Below are positions 32,751 to 45,179 of a stretch of 64,000 bases of DNA, one piece after another. Below the pieces are notes generated by a model. That model was not told the DNA's origin. It searched no databases and was given only the letters and a program-made list of their open reading frames with translations. Made by a program: the position numbers and the translations under genes. The stretch's first letter is position 1. Every line of letters starts with the position of its first letter. The stretch is taken from positions 10,435,639-10,499,638 of the forward strand of contig CM030717.1 in NCBI GenBank assembly GCA_017979445.1, written 5' to 3'. The stretch comes from Akebia trifoliata. Its lineage: Eukaryota; Streptophyta; Magnoliopsida; Ranunculales; Lardizabalaceae.

Positions 32751-35700
32751 GTCAGTTAGGGTTTCTTTCTGTTTCTTCATGTTTTTGTTATAATTTTTGG
32801 ATTTGGAACCTTTGAAAGTGAATAAACATCTATTTCAAGTGAATCGAGAATTTTAAGTGTCAAGATTTCGATTTGATGCATTTTGATCGTTGTTTTATCT
32901 TTCTCCCTCCAAAATGTCCTGAAAATAAAGAACTGTTGCTGATAAATCAGGTTGGTTCTCATGTTGTTGGAATTAATTTTAATTAAGTTGTTAGTTCTAT
33001 TTTAATAAAGTTTTTTTATCTTTCTCTTTCTCTCTCTCTCTCGGTTGGTCTGATATTCTATTGACATGATTCCTCTGCAAATGGACAGAAGTCCAAGCTG
33101 CCTCTCCTACTGATTTGTGTCTGATATGCATTACACTTAGCTTTATTGACACAATTATTCTATTCTCTGTTAATTTGATCTTGAAATGCTTGACTTTGTC
33201 ACACAGATTCTGACAGTGAAGATGAACATATTGATTGACACTCGAACAAGATTACACGTACACAAGCTAAGGTGCGTTCATATTATTGTTTTTGTGTCCC
33301 TTTTCTCAGCATTTATATTTGCCAATTTTTAGGATTTTGATTTCTGTTTCTCTGTATTTTGGATGAGTTGTTGTTTTATTTATTCAATTCAACCTAAGAA
33401 TAAAGTTAGTGGTCTTCTCTTTCTATTCACCAAGCTTCAATTACTGTCATGAACTTCAATAGTTTTACCTAATTGAGTCCTCTCACTTTTGACAAGTGTC
33501 TTGGATCCATATGGTTGAACCTTCCAACCATTAATGATTTTATGAATAAAGAAAAATATCTAGTACTATTAATTGTTAAGTTAATTTTGTTTTTTTTTAT
33601 AAAATTAATTAGCTCTTGTGGGCAAAAGTTGTGTTTCTTTATGTTTTGTACTATCTATAAGAGTAAGGGGGAGAAGAAGGGGGTTAAGGGGATTTATTAG
33701 AAGAAAAGAAGGAACAGAAGAAGGTGTTGGTGTTAAAGAAAGGAGGATAGAAACAAATGTAGTGTTTGCAAAGTGGGGTTTTTGGTTCACTTTCCACTTT
33801 TTCTTCTTTCCCAAACCTTGTGGTTCAAGTTTGGGCAGCGAGGGTGGGAAGTTTGGTTCACATTTATAAAGAAAAATGTTGGTAGGAAATAGCCATTTTA
33901 CCTGATTTATTATGCTCTTCAAGATTTGATATACTTTTCCACATTGGCATTAACTTAGCCTCTTGTCGCATAGAGTATGTGTGGCACTCAAGCTAATCCC
34001 TTAATATAGCCTCACCCAAGAGTCCAAGGAGTTCCTTTGATTTCATAAGTAAATATTTGTTAAGTTAGTATTAAATGAGGTATAAAATAGCTCGATGAGA
34101 TGGGTCTGTTTAAACAATGACTTGCAAATGCAATGGTAAACCTTTTAGTCTTTGTTTTAGGTCTTGTACAGGATCATGGTCTATAACTGCTAGTTTATAG
34201 TTGCTTATCTTATTATTTAAAACTAGAAACTAATTATTTTTATTATCAGAAGCGGGAGTAGGTGCGGATTTCCGGAGCAGGAGCATCATGTTGGGTATAG
34301 AAGATTCCTTCTACTAACTAACAAAGCAGACAACTGAGCCTCCTTTCAATAGCTATATTATGTTTCTGAATTAAAAAATAAAAAAATAAAACTGTGATTG
34401 TAAATAGTTGTATCCATAATTTGGTTTTTCATCATATTGTCCTTACCCTTCTGTCTTAACGAGTTTCATTGCTTTCTTGTGCAGCTCTCTTGAAGATTTC
34501 AAGGCAAGAACAGTTTGAAGCCACCTGTGCAAGCTGTCATTAGGGGCAATTTTCCCAGTTTAAGCACAATCTTGATGGTACGTAAAATTATTCCAGAACC
34601 CAACACTAAGCTGGAACTGTACTCTCATGTCCTTCATATGCCAAAATCAGAAAATTGGGAGCTGTATGTATATCCAACATCTGCAACTTTATTATTTGTT
34701 TTTTTAGTGGTCATAGTTTCCAATAAACGGAAATTGTCACCTAGCTTATGTTCATATAGCATCCATGATGTAGGACTACGGCATGATTTATTATTCTTAT
34801 ATTACACAAAGTTGGGAATGCCCCAAAAAATAAGTGTTGGCTCCATGTCATTCTTTTAGTTGGATTATTTATTTTTCACACAAACCTCTTTGTTATGCTT
34901 CTTTCTCTTACCAATAATATAGGAAATCGAGGTGAGGTTCGTGAAATTTAGACTCTTTGTTGCAATTGTTGAAGTGATTGACTAATAAGATGTTAGGTTG
35001 ATTGAGAGGTTATTTGTGTCATAGATTGATGAAAATGTGCAGAGAGAGATTATGAACCACAGATCCTTGAACCATCCAACCATCCCAATATGGTTAGATT
35101 CTATTTTATATTAGTTACCATTCTCTCTATTTTTCCTCCCTTGAACAAATAGTACTTCCCTTGAACAAAAGATCAAGAATCTGGACCTTTGGAACCATAA
35201 ACTTCATGTTGGTTTACAAGTCCTCTAATAAAAGTTTCGAGCTGCATTATAACTTTCAGCCACCTCTGAATAAATGTCAGCTTATGAACCTTATAAAAGT
35301 ATATGATTCATTACACTTCATGTTTTATCCCTTCATACCAATGCATATTTTTCTCCAACCAATTTATTCCTTGAACAATATCTAGGCTTGCATAGTACAG
35401 GCCTTCTTATGTATTACATAAATGTGATCCAATTTGCATTGAAGTATATATGATAACTTAGTACAAGTTTGCATGTCCACCTTGGTTACTTCTTGATCAT
35501 GTGAAGCATAATCTAGAAGATAAACAAAAATGGTTACACTGCTTCTAGAGATTACCAAATTGTTTGGTTACACTTTCAAACCAGGGAACTTTGTTTGCAT
35601 ATCCTATTAATTCTCAAGCTCTCTTTTAGATTCCAACATCATTAAAGGCATGCAAGGAGCACAAATACAAGTTGTCAGCAGCCATGGAATTCCTTTTTTA

Positions 35701-36515
35701 AGACTCTATGCTTAGTTATGCTGCTCATGCTCATAGGTTTAGCTCGCCACCTATGATACCTAGATACTTTATCAGTGTCTCTGGTTCACATGCATGGTTT
35801 TTGGTGCATAATATTACCATGTACTTTACTCCATTTATTTAATTTAAGATCACAGGATGTCTTCCCATCTCAATCGTTTTCAACTAGTGCTTGTGGCTTC
35901 TATGTGTTCTTTATGTACCCACAAGAAAGTCCACAAGATCAGAAAATCAAGTCTTTCCACTACTTTTTACCTTTGGAGAATGTTTAGTTTAGTTTAATTT
36001 CTTTAATTGGTATCTATCTATATATGTATCTCTGTGTACTGGATTTCATGTGTCTGATTAATATGGATTGTGGATGATATTATTACATAAACCTTAATGG
36101 AATTTATATTATTAGTGTTTTAAAAATCGGAATCGGATAGAATTTGTCATCTTCGAGACCTGTACGAGCATACTATTGCGAGCAGGGAAGCAGCTCCATT
36201 GGAAGCAGCTAAAGCCTAATAATGAACTTGGCAATCACCTCTATCACCATTCCCTTTAGTTTTTTTCACCGTCTCCATTGAGTGTATGTTTCTCACAACC
36301 ACTCTATATGTATTTTATGTGGTAATTCTGTGGAGATTTGTAATCTATCTAGTCTAGAAGAACAAAAGAGAGATTAAATGCAGTTAATAATATTTATAAA
36401 AAAAACATTTATTGAAAAACTGTTGTTGGAACCTTTGGATCAGTTGTCTTCCATCACCATTTGTCTTTATGAGCAAAGATCATAACCACCTTTGATGTCA
36501 TTCTATTTTGTGCAG

Positions 36516-36869
36516 AACCATCAAGTACCGGACTTGAGGACTCTTCAAGATGTGAGTGACTTTGTTACTAGGTAAGGTTCTCTCTCTCTCTTTCACTCTC
36601 CCCCCCCCTTTATAACATCCATCTGTCTTGTCTTGCACTATGTAGTGATTTCTATGTCTATTATTTTCTATGAAGGGCTGGTTATGGATCAGAAAGTGAA
36701 GTGGATGATGAAGCAGCAACAGTGAGTCTTGCAAATGATCTTGGTAGAGTAAACCGGGCTTCTACAAAAAATGCTGTCAAGCTTCAAGAGATTGGACCGA
36801 GGATGACTCTTCAACTCATTAAAGTTGAAGAAGGCTTGTGTTCTGGTGGAATCATATTCAGTGAATATG
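36516..36869 (+). pseudogene. Captured exons of Peter Pan/SSF1 (Brix-domain) gene
   Basis: Exon 36516-36571 encodes NHQVPDLRTLQDVSDFVTR. Exon 36676-36869 encodes AGYGSESEVDDEAATVSLA, then KLQEIGPRMTLQLIKVEEGL and IIFSEYG. Both keep AG/GT boundaries and joined phase. These match the C-terminal half of plant PPAN, a ribosome-biogenesis protein of the SSF1/Brix family. Upstream and downstream exons are missing, so no functional protein is expected. Sequence after the last donor (37075-37135) may include part of a further acidic exon. Confidence 0.85.
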
Positions 36870-38261
36870 GTAAGTCAAATTTGCATGACTCCTGCTATCG
36901 ATGCTTGTCACAAGCAATTGTAAACTACCCAATGATGCTTTGTTGTTTTGTTGGGCTTCTAGTTACAAATCCGATTAAATAGGATGAAAGCTTTTCCTCG
37001 ACACACACGTTGCTGTCTTTCTCCTCTGAAGAGTTCTTTTCCATGTATTTACTTTTTTATTTTCTTCTCCAAGAAACGAAGATGGGACAAACAAGCAGGA
37101 AAATCAGGAAAATGGGGAACCAGGCAAGGAAGATTAGTTCCAGTTGGCAACTCTAGAGACCAAGTGACAAGACTGCCCCGCCATTGTTATGATGCACATC
37201 GAACTTCCAAAGAATGTTCATGTTCATGCATCATTGATAACTGTCTTCGCCAAGGGATGATTTATGGAGTATGAGAGTTTCATAGTCCATCAAGGAAATA
37301 CTAGCTTTTGATTTTGTACCTTTAATGAAGGATTGATTCAGTTAATCGGCTTGATATAGGATGCATCTGAGTGCATCTTTATAATTATTTGAGGAGCTTA
37401 AGCGAACATCAGTGTATGTTTTCAAATAATTCTACATGATTATGTAGTGTTAACAATTTAAATCGACATAAATTGGATTGGGTTGGAGAGTAACGAGGGG
37501 TAGTTGAGTCTTTTCATGTTGTTAGTTGAGGTTTAGGTCGTCAATGTCAACATATAGGGGTATTTTCAATATTCAGCAATATGTGAGGGGGCAGGTGTAA
37601 AATAAATTTTTTTATAACAAAATATCCTATAGCGACGGTCGGTGACCCTCGCTATATCCTAATGCTGACCGTCGCTAAATCCAATTTTACTGTCGTTTTT
37701 TTCCGACAGTCATGGACAGTCGTTTTTTTCCGGCTGCTGTGGACAGTCGTTTTTTCCGACTGTTTTGGTCTATCACTTTTTAAAAACCACTCCTTTTAAA
37801 ACGACTCTTTTTGCGACTATAGGGGCAGTCGTTTTTTCAAAAAACGACTGTCTTGGACAGTCGTTTTTGACGCATTATGACGTAGTGTGTATACAATATC
37901 AAGGGTTTTCTAGAGGGATTAAGTTGAATTGAAAACTTGGACAGATTAAGAATAATTAATAACAGAGGTTCAAGAGCACGAAGAACATGGATCATCCCTG
38001 AAAAGTCATTATTATTTATATAAAACAATAAGCTGATGCAAAATTGATAACTTTCTGTTATTTTCCTACTAGTTTTTGTGGCTTCAAGATTTAATGTCCC
38101 TGGTGCATGGCAGATGCCTCAGGTGATAGATACTAGTAACTAGATTAGTAGACCATTGATTCCAATACTAAAACAAAATAAGAATTGTTTCCCAATGCAA
38201 ATGCTCAAAGGTGCTTGCCTGGTGATCAAGGCAATGGTGCCTTGGCACCTAGGTGAACTTT

Positions 38262-38459
38262 AATTTTATTCTCAAGGTCTTCAAGTCTAGGAGGCCACAC
38301 AACAAGGATGATGTGGGGTTGGATGAAGCAATTAGTGTGCGAAAAGTATGTCCTAGTGACGAAGATAGAGGGAGATGGGTAGCTGAACCAAATATAGACA
38401 AGAAAGCCTCGGCCTTCATTGCTAAATTCTATAAAACTCGTGTCTCGGAATCTGAATGA
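38262..38459 (+). pseudogene. Captured DUF761-type gene fragment
   Basis: An open stretch contains RWVAEPNIDKKASAFIAKFY, resembling the short C-terminal DUF761 motif (IDxxAxxFIxxFY) of many plant proteins. It ends with a TGA shortly after. It lies on the plus strand in the right part of the outer CACTA. Confidence 0.55.
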
Positions 38460-38551
38460 CAAACAGTGACACCTGTTTAACAAGTCCATTTGGCATCATT
38501 TGCTTCAAATGAAATTGTGCTAAATAAACCAACTTGCTTCTCACCATTTAG

Positions 38552-40104
38552 ACAATTACTCCCTGGAGAATACACTCAAATGGCTGGTCGTGCTGGCAGG
38601 CGGGGACTTGATAAGATTGGTACAGTAGTTGTCATGTATCGTGATGAAATCTTAGGCGAGACTGATTTGAAACATGTCATGGTTGGTAGTGCAACGAAGC
38701 TTGAATCTCAATTTCGATTGACCTATATCATGATCCTCCATCTCCTTCGTGTCGAAGAGTTGAAGGTACTTCAAAACTCAGTTATGTTTGCATAAAAGTT
38801 ATGCTACCTGTAATTTTATTCTTAAAAATTGATGCATCTCCTACTGTCTAAAATTAGTTATCTAGTGTTTGTGTTGTGATTCATAATCATAAATCAAGTG
38901 GCATATTCTTGGCTTCTTCATTCTCTATATTGTACTTTGTGTACAAATGAGTTTCACTGTGGTTTCCTTGATTTTAGTAATTGTGATTGCTCCATGGTTA
39001 CAAATGCATGTCTATGTAATCATCGTCTTTCAAGGGGTCCAAGGGCTCATGCATCAGCTTTATTCAATGTCAATACAAGTTAGATCATTCAGGTTCAGTT
39101 GTAATCAATTTCTAAAATGTCAGGCTGGATTTCTTACGGTTATGGTAGAAACTGATTTCATGATGGGTTCAATTTAACCAAGTGGACCTCCTTTTCTTAA
39201 CGTATCATCACAAAGCTGACTGCGGACATATATTGATTTTACATTTATGCTTTTGATGAGTAATTGAGGAAGAAGGTTTTTTTTTAATGTTTGTTGTAAT
39301 CCATTTCTATAAATGACTTAGCATCAAATATTTATGTGCAATTTAACAATGATCTTGTAGTTCTTTCTTAGTAGCTTAAATGTAGTCTACGATATAGATT
39401 TTTTATTTATTGTAAGACATGCAATGTTATATCCATTTGTTCTATCAACTGTAGTCTATAGGGTCATGATCAAGGGTCTTAGTGTTGGTTGCTATGGGTC
39501 ATATATATGTTGCCTTTTCTACATTCCAATATGAAATGATTGTACCAGAGAGATCCTTTATATAATGATTTTGGAACTAATTTAAATATCTATTCCACTT
39601 TATCTGCTCATGGAACCCCCCTTGGTTTTGATGCTGGACAAAGAGCAGTTTTGGATTATAAAGAACATTAATGCATTTGACTCATTTTCTGTAGCCTGTG
39701 CAGTGTTAGCCACTGAATGCAACTTGTGGAACCTATAATTAAAAATTAGTTTCGTAAGTTATCTCATATTTCTCCAAATTATGAACACGTCATGCTTAGT
39801 GACCATTCTCTCATCTTGTGTTGGAAGTTAAGATTGTTAGTAATTGAAGCTGTAATCTTTTTGTCCATGGATGGATTTTTATGTCCCTGTACTTGCACTG
39901 AATTTTTTTTAGGTGAAAAAGTTATTAATAAGAATGACACACTTTTGAAGCTGGATGATCAAGTTGGTTAAAATGCTTTCTGATAGATAATCGTCATTGC
40001 AGGTGGAGGACATGTTGAAGAGAAGCTTTGCTGAATTCCATGCTCAAAAGAAACTTCCAGAACAACAACAAAAACTCATGCTGAAGCTTTACAGTAACTA
40101 TTGA
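38552..40104 (+). pseudogene. Captured exons of SKI2-like RNA helicase
   Basis: Exon 38552-38765 encodes [20 protein letters not shown], which contains helicase motif VI, then [20 protein letters not shown] and ends at a GT donor. After a 1237-bp intron, exon 40003 to about 40104 continues VEDMLKRSFAEFHAQKKLPE. The order and splice positions match plant SKI2, the cytoplasmic exosome cofactor helicase. The N-terminal helicase motifs are absent, so this cannot be an active helicase. Confidence 0.85.
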
Positions 40105-40829
40105 GTGAGTTTCTCAAATTTTCCCCAATTAGATTCATAATTCTTCATTTTAGAATTAGTAATTCAATTTTATTGTATCAAACTATTGTCGGTGATTCTC
40201 TTTCCTCAAATGCCTCCTTGTTGATTGAGGTGCTTGGTTAGAGCCTACACATTTATTAATCATCCTTGATCTTCACCTCGACATCCCCATTGTCTCATGT
40301 TCGACCTTTGTTTTGATTAGTCACAAACTGCCATTCAATTCCATCTTATATGCATTTTCAATTTTTTTTATTTTTATGAATATAATAGAGGTCAAGAAGA
40401 CCTATCTCACAAAACCAAACACCAATCAACACCTGAGAAACAAACAAAGCTCACCTGAAACTTCGTTCTCTCATTACATATATACTGCATTTTGTAAATT
40501 CACTTCCATGCTATTGTACTGAGTATGGAAGGTATTTTTGGTAATTTTAATAGTTATTTGATGATCGAGTACTTTTGAAATTCCAATATGTAGGTTAATA
40601 TACTTTTGATAGGGATATATTTGTGTAAATTCTATGTTAATGTTGGGTATTTTTGTAATTTGAATAATTTTTTGACGAGGTTGATTAAGTTAAAATTGTT
40701 TCCAAGTTTTATTTCAATAAGAAATCACTGCAAATTTTTGCATTTCAAATATCAACCAAACATGAAAAATGGTTTTTCAAGAGATTTAGCTGTGTTTACC
40801 ATATAATTTTCATTGCAAAGCATTTGCAG

Positions 40830-41185
40830 TGTACCAAGCAGGGCCTTTACTGTTGGGCAATTAAAATAATGGTGTAGGTCAGGATGGTTGGCCTGGATTT
40901 TGCTCCAATTGATCCGACAACCATTGCTCTCATGTCGGTGTTGGTTCAATCTGTGAATGAACATCCGAAGCTATCTATTATCCAATTATTCTGACTTGAA
41001 TTACTTTTTCTGGAACAGTGGGGTCTATCTATCTATGATCATCCCTCGGACCTATGTGTCACAAACACCAGAATCGCTCTCAGCTGAAATTGCAGCAGCC
41101 ATTGGGGTTCTCAAAGCTGGACATTTAAGGATTATAAGGCTCTGTCGCTGTGTTTCCCAGGTGGTTCAAGCTTCGAGCAGTTAAG
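40830..41185 (+). other. Unidentified exon-like sequence
   Basis: Two stretches look exonic: about 40879-40980 (MVGLDFAPIDPTTIALMSVL) and 41022-41160 (ESLSAEIAAAIGVLKAG), the latter between an ACAG acceptor and a CAGGT donor. I do not recognise the source gene. By position they are probably another capture of the outer CACTA. Confidence 0.35.
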
Positions 41186-41749
41186 AGAGTAGCTCCGCCA
41201 AGTTCTTGTTGCACTTCTAATTAAATCTACAAGGTGACCCTGCAATTTGTTTTTTTTTTTTTTCCTTAAAAAAAATTAAATTACCATTACCAATATTTTT
41301 TTTATTTTTTTTATAACTATAGGTAGTGTATTAATGAATTTTCATTGAGTACTCTTTAATGCATGAACAATCCACTTAACAACTTGAAATGCAGCTAAGG
41401 TAGAAAATATGGACTAGAAGAGATGATATTCATGTACAAATTATTAGGTTTTAAAATACTATTAATCAATGTTTGAGTTACTTATTTGGTTTATAATTCA
41501 TAGAGTTGCCTCCTTTTCTATAGTGAAAATATTCGTGAATGCGTACTTTATTTTTTAATTTCGCAAATGCATGTTTGTTAGATTGTAGTTTATGTGGTGG
41601 AGACCTCCACACAACATATTTACAGGTTTTGGCATCGTTTTATAAACATGTGATAAGTGAAATGTGTGGTGTTAATAGTAGCTTTAAAAAAAAAAAATAT
41701 AATTGCAGATTTTATTTTGGAATTAATATTTTATTAAATTTTTATTACA

Positions 41750-42300
41750 ACATTAGAGGCGGTTTTGAACTGCCTCTAATGTTATTTTTTTTAAAAACTA
41801 AATTTATTATTAGGGGCGGTTTTTAAACTGCCTCTAAAGTATAAGAACCGCCCTTAAATCATAGTCTTTAGAGACGGTTATAAAATTGCCCTTAAATCAT
41901 TATTATTAGAGGCGGTTTTCAAATAGCCGTTAAAATATAATAACCACCCTTAAATCATATTCTTTTGAGACGGTTTTTAAACCGTCATTAAATTATTATT
42001 ATTAGAGGCGGTTCTCAAATAGCCTCTAAAATATAATAACCACCCTTAAATCATATTCTTTATAGGTGGTTTTTAAACCGCCATTAAATTATTATTATTA
42101 GAGGCGGTTTTCAAATAGCCTCTAAAAATATAAAAAACGCTCTTAAATCATTATTTAGAGGCGGTTTTAGAACCGCCCTTAGTCGGCCACTAAAAGGAAT
42201 CAGCGACGCCACTATAGTGGGCGGTTTGACTAAACCGCCCTTAAATATATTGGAGGTGGTTTAATCGAAATTGGTGGCGGTTTAAAACCGCCTCTAAATA
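41750..42300. repeat. CACTA-type subterminal inverted-unit array
   Basis: At least eight units of 'ttagaggcggtttt' alternate with inverse 'aaccgcctctaa' or 'aaccgcccttaaatca', spaced about 40-60 bp. Such arrays are usual just inside CACTA ends, where transposase binds. Confidence 0.7.
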
Positions 42301-42361
42301 CCTCATATATTCTCTTATGGCTTTGTTAGTATTGAGATGTTCATCGTATACACATGCTAGT

Positions 42362-42507
42362 AATAAGAAAGTATCAAACAAGTTTTGGCTCTTCTACAAC
42401 ATATAACTTCAACATGGCTATCTTATTGAGCAACAATAAGAAAGTCTTAAATAAGTTTGGGCTCTTCTACAGTGTCTAACTTCAACAAGGCTATCTTATT
42501 GAACAAC
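42362..42507. repeat. 73-bp tandem duplication
   Basis: Direct copies begin at 42362 and 42435. Each starts 'aataagaaagt' and ends 'ggctatcttattga' followed by gcaac or acaac. Confidence 0.8.
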
Positions 42508-42900
42508 ATTTATTCTTTGTCTCGAGCTCTCTCTTAATATGCTCGTTTAAATTGATTCTTTGTCTATTTATAAGGGTTCAATTTGATTTGTAATCATTAT
42601 TTTAAGCACGTTGTTTCTACAATTTGAAGGTAGAGTTTAAGTTGTGTTTTACAGTCGCAGAGAGGAGGAGAATCTCATTAAAATAAACAAAAAAAAAAAA
42701 AAAAAAAAAAGAACTAAAAGTAACTCTCTTTACCATGTTTAGATAAATAGGAGAGAAAATAATAGAATAAGAAGTAATTTTTTCTATTTTCTCACTCTCT
42801 CTCTCCAAATATCTTCGATTTAGGGGAGAACAAAATTGAATAATTTTCTCTCCTACTTTCTCTCGATGTAAAGAAAAAAAAACCTTCAAAGTTAGAAGAA
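42408..42900. repeat. F-box spacer, duplication copy 1 (right part)
   Basis: Similar to 57630-58010 and 61730-62050: shared 'ggctatcttattgaacaaca', 'gtgctctctcttaat' variant and 'tctacaatttgaaggtaga', then the 'ggagagaaaataatagaa' MITE portion. This is the continuation of 28140-28835 on the other side of the CACTA complex. A poly-A run lies at 42691-42710. Confidence 0.75.
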
Positions 42901-44500
42901 TTTTATTCTCTATCTTCTCACGTGTTGATAATTTTTTATGAAAAAAATATCAAGACTTCTGATGTATTAATATTAAGGTCTCGTTTGATACAGTTGCCTG
43001 AATCTACTGTCAGAAGTTGAAACATTGAAAAGTTTGTTTGATAGAGTTTTATAAAAGTGATGTGCTATTACCAGAATCTGGTAATTATTGTTTGATACAA
43101 CTTCTGGAATCTGCTGTATTAGGATAAAATGACCAGAATACCCTTAAAGGTTATAGTGCATACAGAATGCATAAAAAATTACCCTTATAATTATATAATT
43201 ACATTAAATATATATAAATATAACAAATTTATATTAAAAATTTATAAAAACAATTATTTTAATTTAAAAAAATTTATAATTCTTTAAAAAATTATAAAAT
43301 TTTTATAATTCTATAGAAATTTCGACAGTATTTCCTCTTAAAAATCGACATTTGAAATTTTTTTGATAAATAAAATACCTGCAAAATATGTAATCCAACA
43401 TAATGCACCCAGAATGCATAAAACATTATCAGAATACACTTACAAATATATAATTACATTAAATATATATAAATAGTAACTCTCAAATCAAGCCAACAGT
43501 AACGGATTCTAACAAAAATTGCAAAATTTTACATTTATTCTTTCAACATATAGCTAATTGGGATTTTAAATTTTTTATTTTTGCTACAATAATGTGAAAA
43601 AAAAAAATACTTTCAATAATTTGTCTCTGACCTTCATCACCACCTAATTAACCCTTTCCACCACCCTTCTCAAAGTAGAACAACCTTAGAATCATAAAAA
43701 TTTAGGTTGTCCTACATTAGACCAGGACACTAGATAACGTACGTGAAACAACAACATGGTGATAGTTCACAGAAAAAGCACATAAGAACTTAGCAATGTT
43801 GGTTAGAGACCACAATCATAAACATACCACTTGCAACAATGATGCCATAGGCCCCTTACGAAGAAGTGATGGTAGAAACAAGGCCATGGCATCTTGTGAA
43901 CAAGTACCAGCAATAGAAGGTCTAGAGCATTTGCATGAGCGGGTGAAAAAGGAACAATGGCCAGACACCCTCATGCGCGAGTGATGAAAGAGCTAATGTG
44001 CCCTAAGTATGAGGGTGGGAGCAACACTGAGTCTAAAGCATCCTCGTTTCTTTTAACAAATTAACAGATCCTGAATACAAACTAGACCTTAGAAAATTGA
44101 AACTCCACTTGGAAAATATACCTTATAAAACAATCTTCAAATTGCAACTTCGACCTAATAAAACATTAATTGAAATTTAAAACGAAAGGAATTAAAAGAA
44201 ATTACTAAATCTGATTACAGGAAACCAAATTCTAACAACACGAAGAGTTGTTGGTTCGAATGAGTGAGAGATTAAAAAGGTAAAGAGTCATGTCTGCGAA
44301 ACTGACTTATAAACTGATGTTAGTCGAATCAAATATACCCATATTTGAATCCAAATCCAAAAGAAAAAAAAAAACAATCTGTTATCCGAATTCAAAAAAT
44401 ATATTATATCTTAACATCTGAATTCAAATCAAATTAACTTATCAGATATCTGATTCGTTTGGAAGGTAAATTGGGCTTGAAAAATCCTATTAACTGTGTG
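42901..44500. other. AT-rich intergenic, no recognised gene
   Basis: A stretch at 42975-43160 has repeated 'gtttgatacarttgcctgaa'-like phrases, suggesting a transposon end. A 62-codon open frame at 43796-43984 shows no known domain. Nothing else is supported. Confidence 0.4.
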
Positions 44501-44570
44501 TAATTCTTTGGTAATTTACAAAGAAATTGGTGTGGCATTAGTAAAAGTTGGTGTGGCAATATAAATTAGC
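44501..44570. repeat. Small MITE-like repeat, copy 1
   Basis: 'aattggtgtggcattagtaa' then 'aagttggtgtggcaata'. The same unit recurs at 45013-45060, 46620-46683 (inverse) and 63719-63808. Confidence 0.65.
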
Positions 44571-44884
44571 TAAAAAAATCCTAATCAGAGCATACAAGTC
44601 TCTATGAAATCTATACCAAAAACCTAATTTTTTTTTATTCTAAAAAAACCATCTTCAATCCTTGATTTTTCATCTTTCAAACCAATCTTCAACCTTATTA
44701 TTCCATTTACTTCAAAACTCAAAGAAAGATAGATGGAATTTTGGTAAGAAAAATCAATGGTTTTTATTGAATAGTGAAAATAAAAGGTTTAAAACATTGG
44801 ATTGAATCACGTAAGGGGTTGATGTCTTAAAAGATGCATTTTAAGAGAAAAAACGAGAGTTTCTTGGCTCAAAATTGAAGATAT

Positions 44885-44888
<4 letters not shown>

Positions 44889-44928
<40 letters not shown>
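44889..44928. repeat. (GA)n microsatellite
   Basis: An uninterrupted run of about 20 GA units. A second run lies at 45139-45177. Confidence 0.9.
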
Positions 44929-44932
<4 letters not shown>

Positions 44933-45012
44933 CCTTAAATCGTATGCAAGAGAGGAGGAGATGTGATGTGAAGTGAAGTGAAGAAGAGGGTTAAAGGTTT
45001 TAACTTGAGAGT

Positions 45013-45060
45013 TATTATTGACACACGAACTTTTACTAATGCCTCACCAATTCTTATGTA
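45013..45060. repeat. Small MITE-like repeat, copy 2 (inverse)
   Basis: 'ttattattgacacacgaact' followed by 'tttactaatgcctcaccaat' is the inverse of the 44501 copy, with substitutions. Confidence 0.55.
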
Positions 45061-45139
45061 AAAATCAATAGTAGATCTTTAGTCGAGATGAACATCTACA
45101 GGGTTGTTGATGAAGATCTACAAGAATAGCTGTCGAGAA

Positions 45140-45179
<40 letters not shown>

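Larger units (their letters stand above)
31824..37887. mobile_element. Inner CACTA element, complete, with gene captures
   Basis: The terminal inverted repeats CACTACGTCATATTGC and GCATTATGACGTAGTG match with one mismatch in 16, and the element is flanked by the 3-bp direct repeat TGT (31821-31823 and 37888-37890), as CACTA insertion requires. Subterminal regions are rich in 'gacagtcgtttttt' and 'aaaaacgactgtc' units (31855-31930 and 37620-37870). Length is 6064 bp. It carries DUF1005 and Peter Pan/SSF1 gene fragments and no recognisable transposase, so it is non-autonomous. It lies within the outer CACTA region. Confidence 0.88.
28947..42300. mobile_element. Outer CACTA element with captured exons (3' end not found)
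   Basis: The left end is CACTACAAAAATTAGGGC, a standard plant CACTA terminus, followed by subterminal 'gcggttttggaggcg' and 'aaaaacgcctcaaa' units to about 29230. The right side (41750-42300) is a dense array of inverted 'agaggcggtttt' and 'aaccgcctctaa' units like a CACTA subterminal region. A final TAGTG was not found, so the right terminus is probably deleted. F-box spacer sequence resumes at 42408, which independently places the right boundary. The interior holds exon fragments of several host genes and the complete inner CACTA at 31824-37887. No transposase is recognisable. The left array and right array could belong to different elements. Confidence 0.65.

Noticed and set aside
33618..33922. 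Overlapping open frames on both strands in the inner CACTA
   Set aside because: GA-rich purine tract gives open frames in both directions; no family similarity.
34495..34576. Extra captured exon between GCAG and GGTACG in the inner CACTA
   Set aside because: Splice-like borders but the translation contains stops in the plausible frames and matches nothing I recognise.
43796..43984. 62-codon open frame with His/Arg-rich sequence
   Set aside because: No recognisable domain, no upstream promoter context, surrounded by repeats; chance length in this composition.
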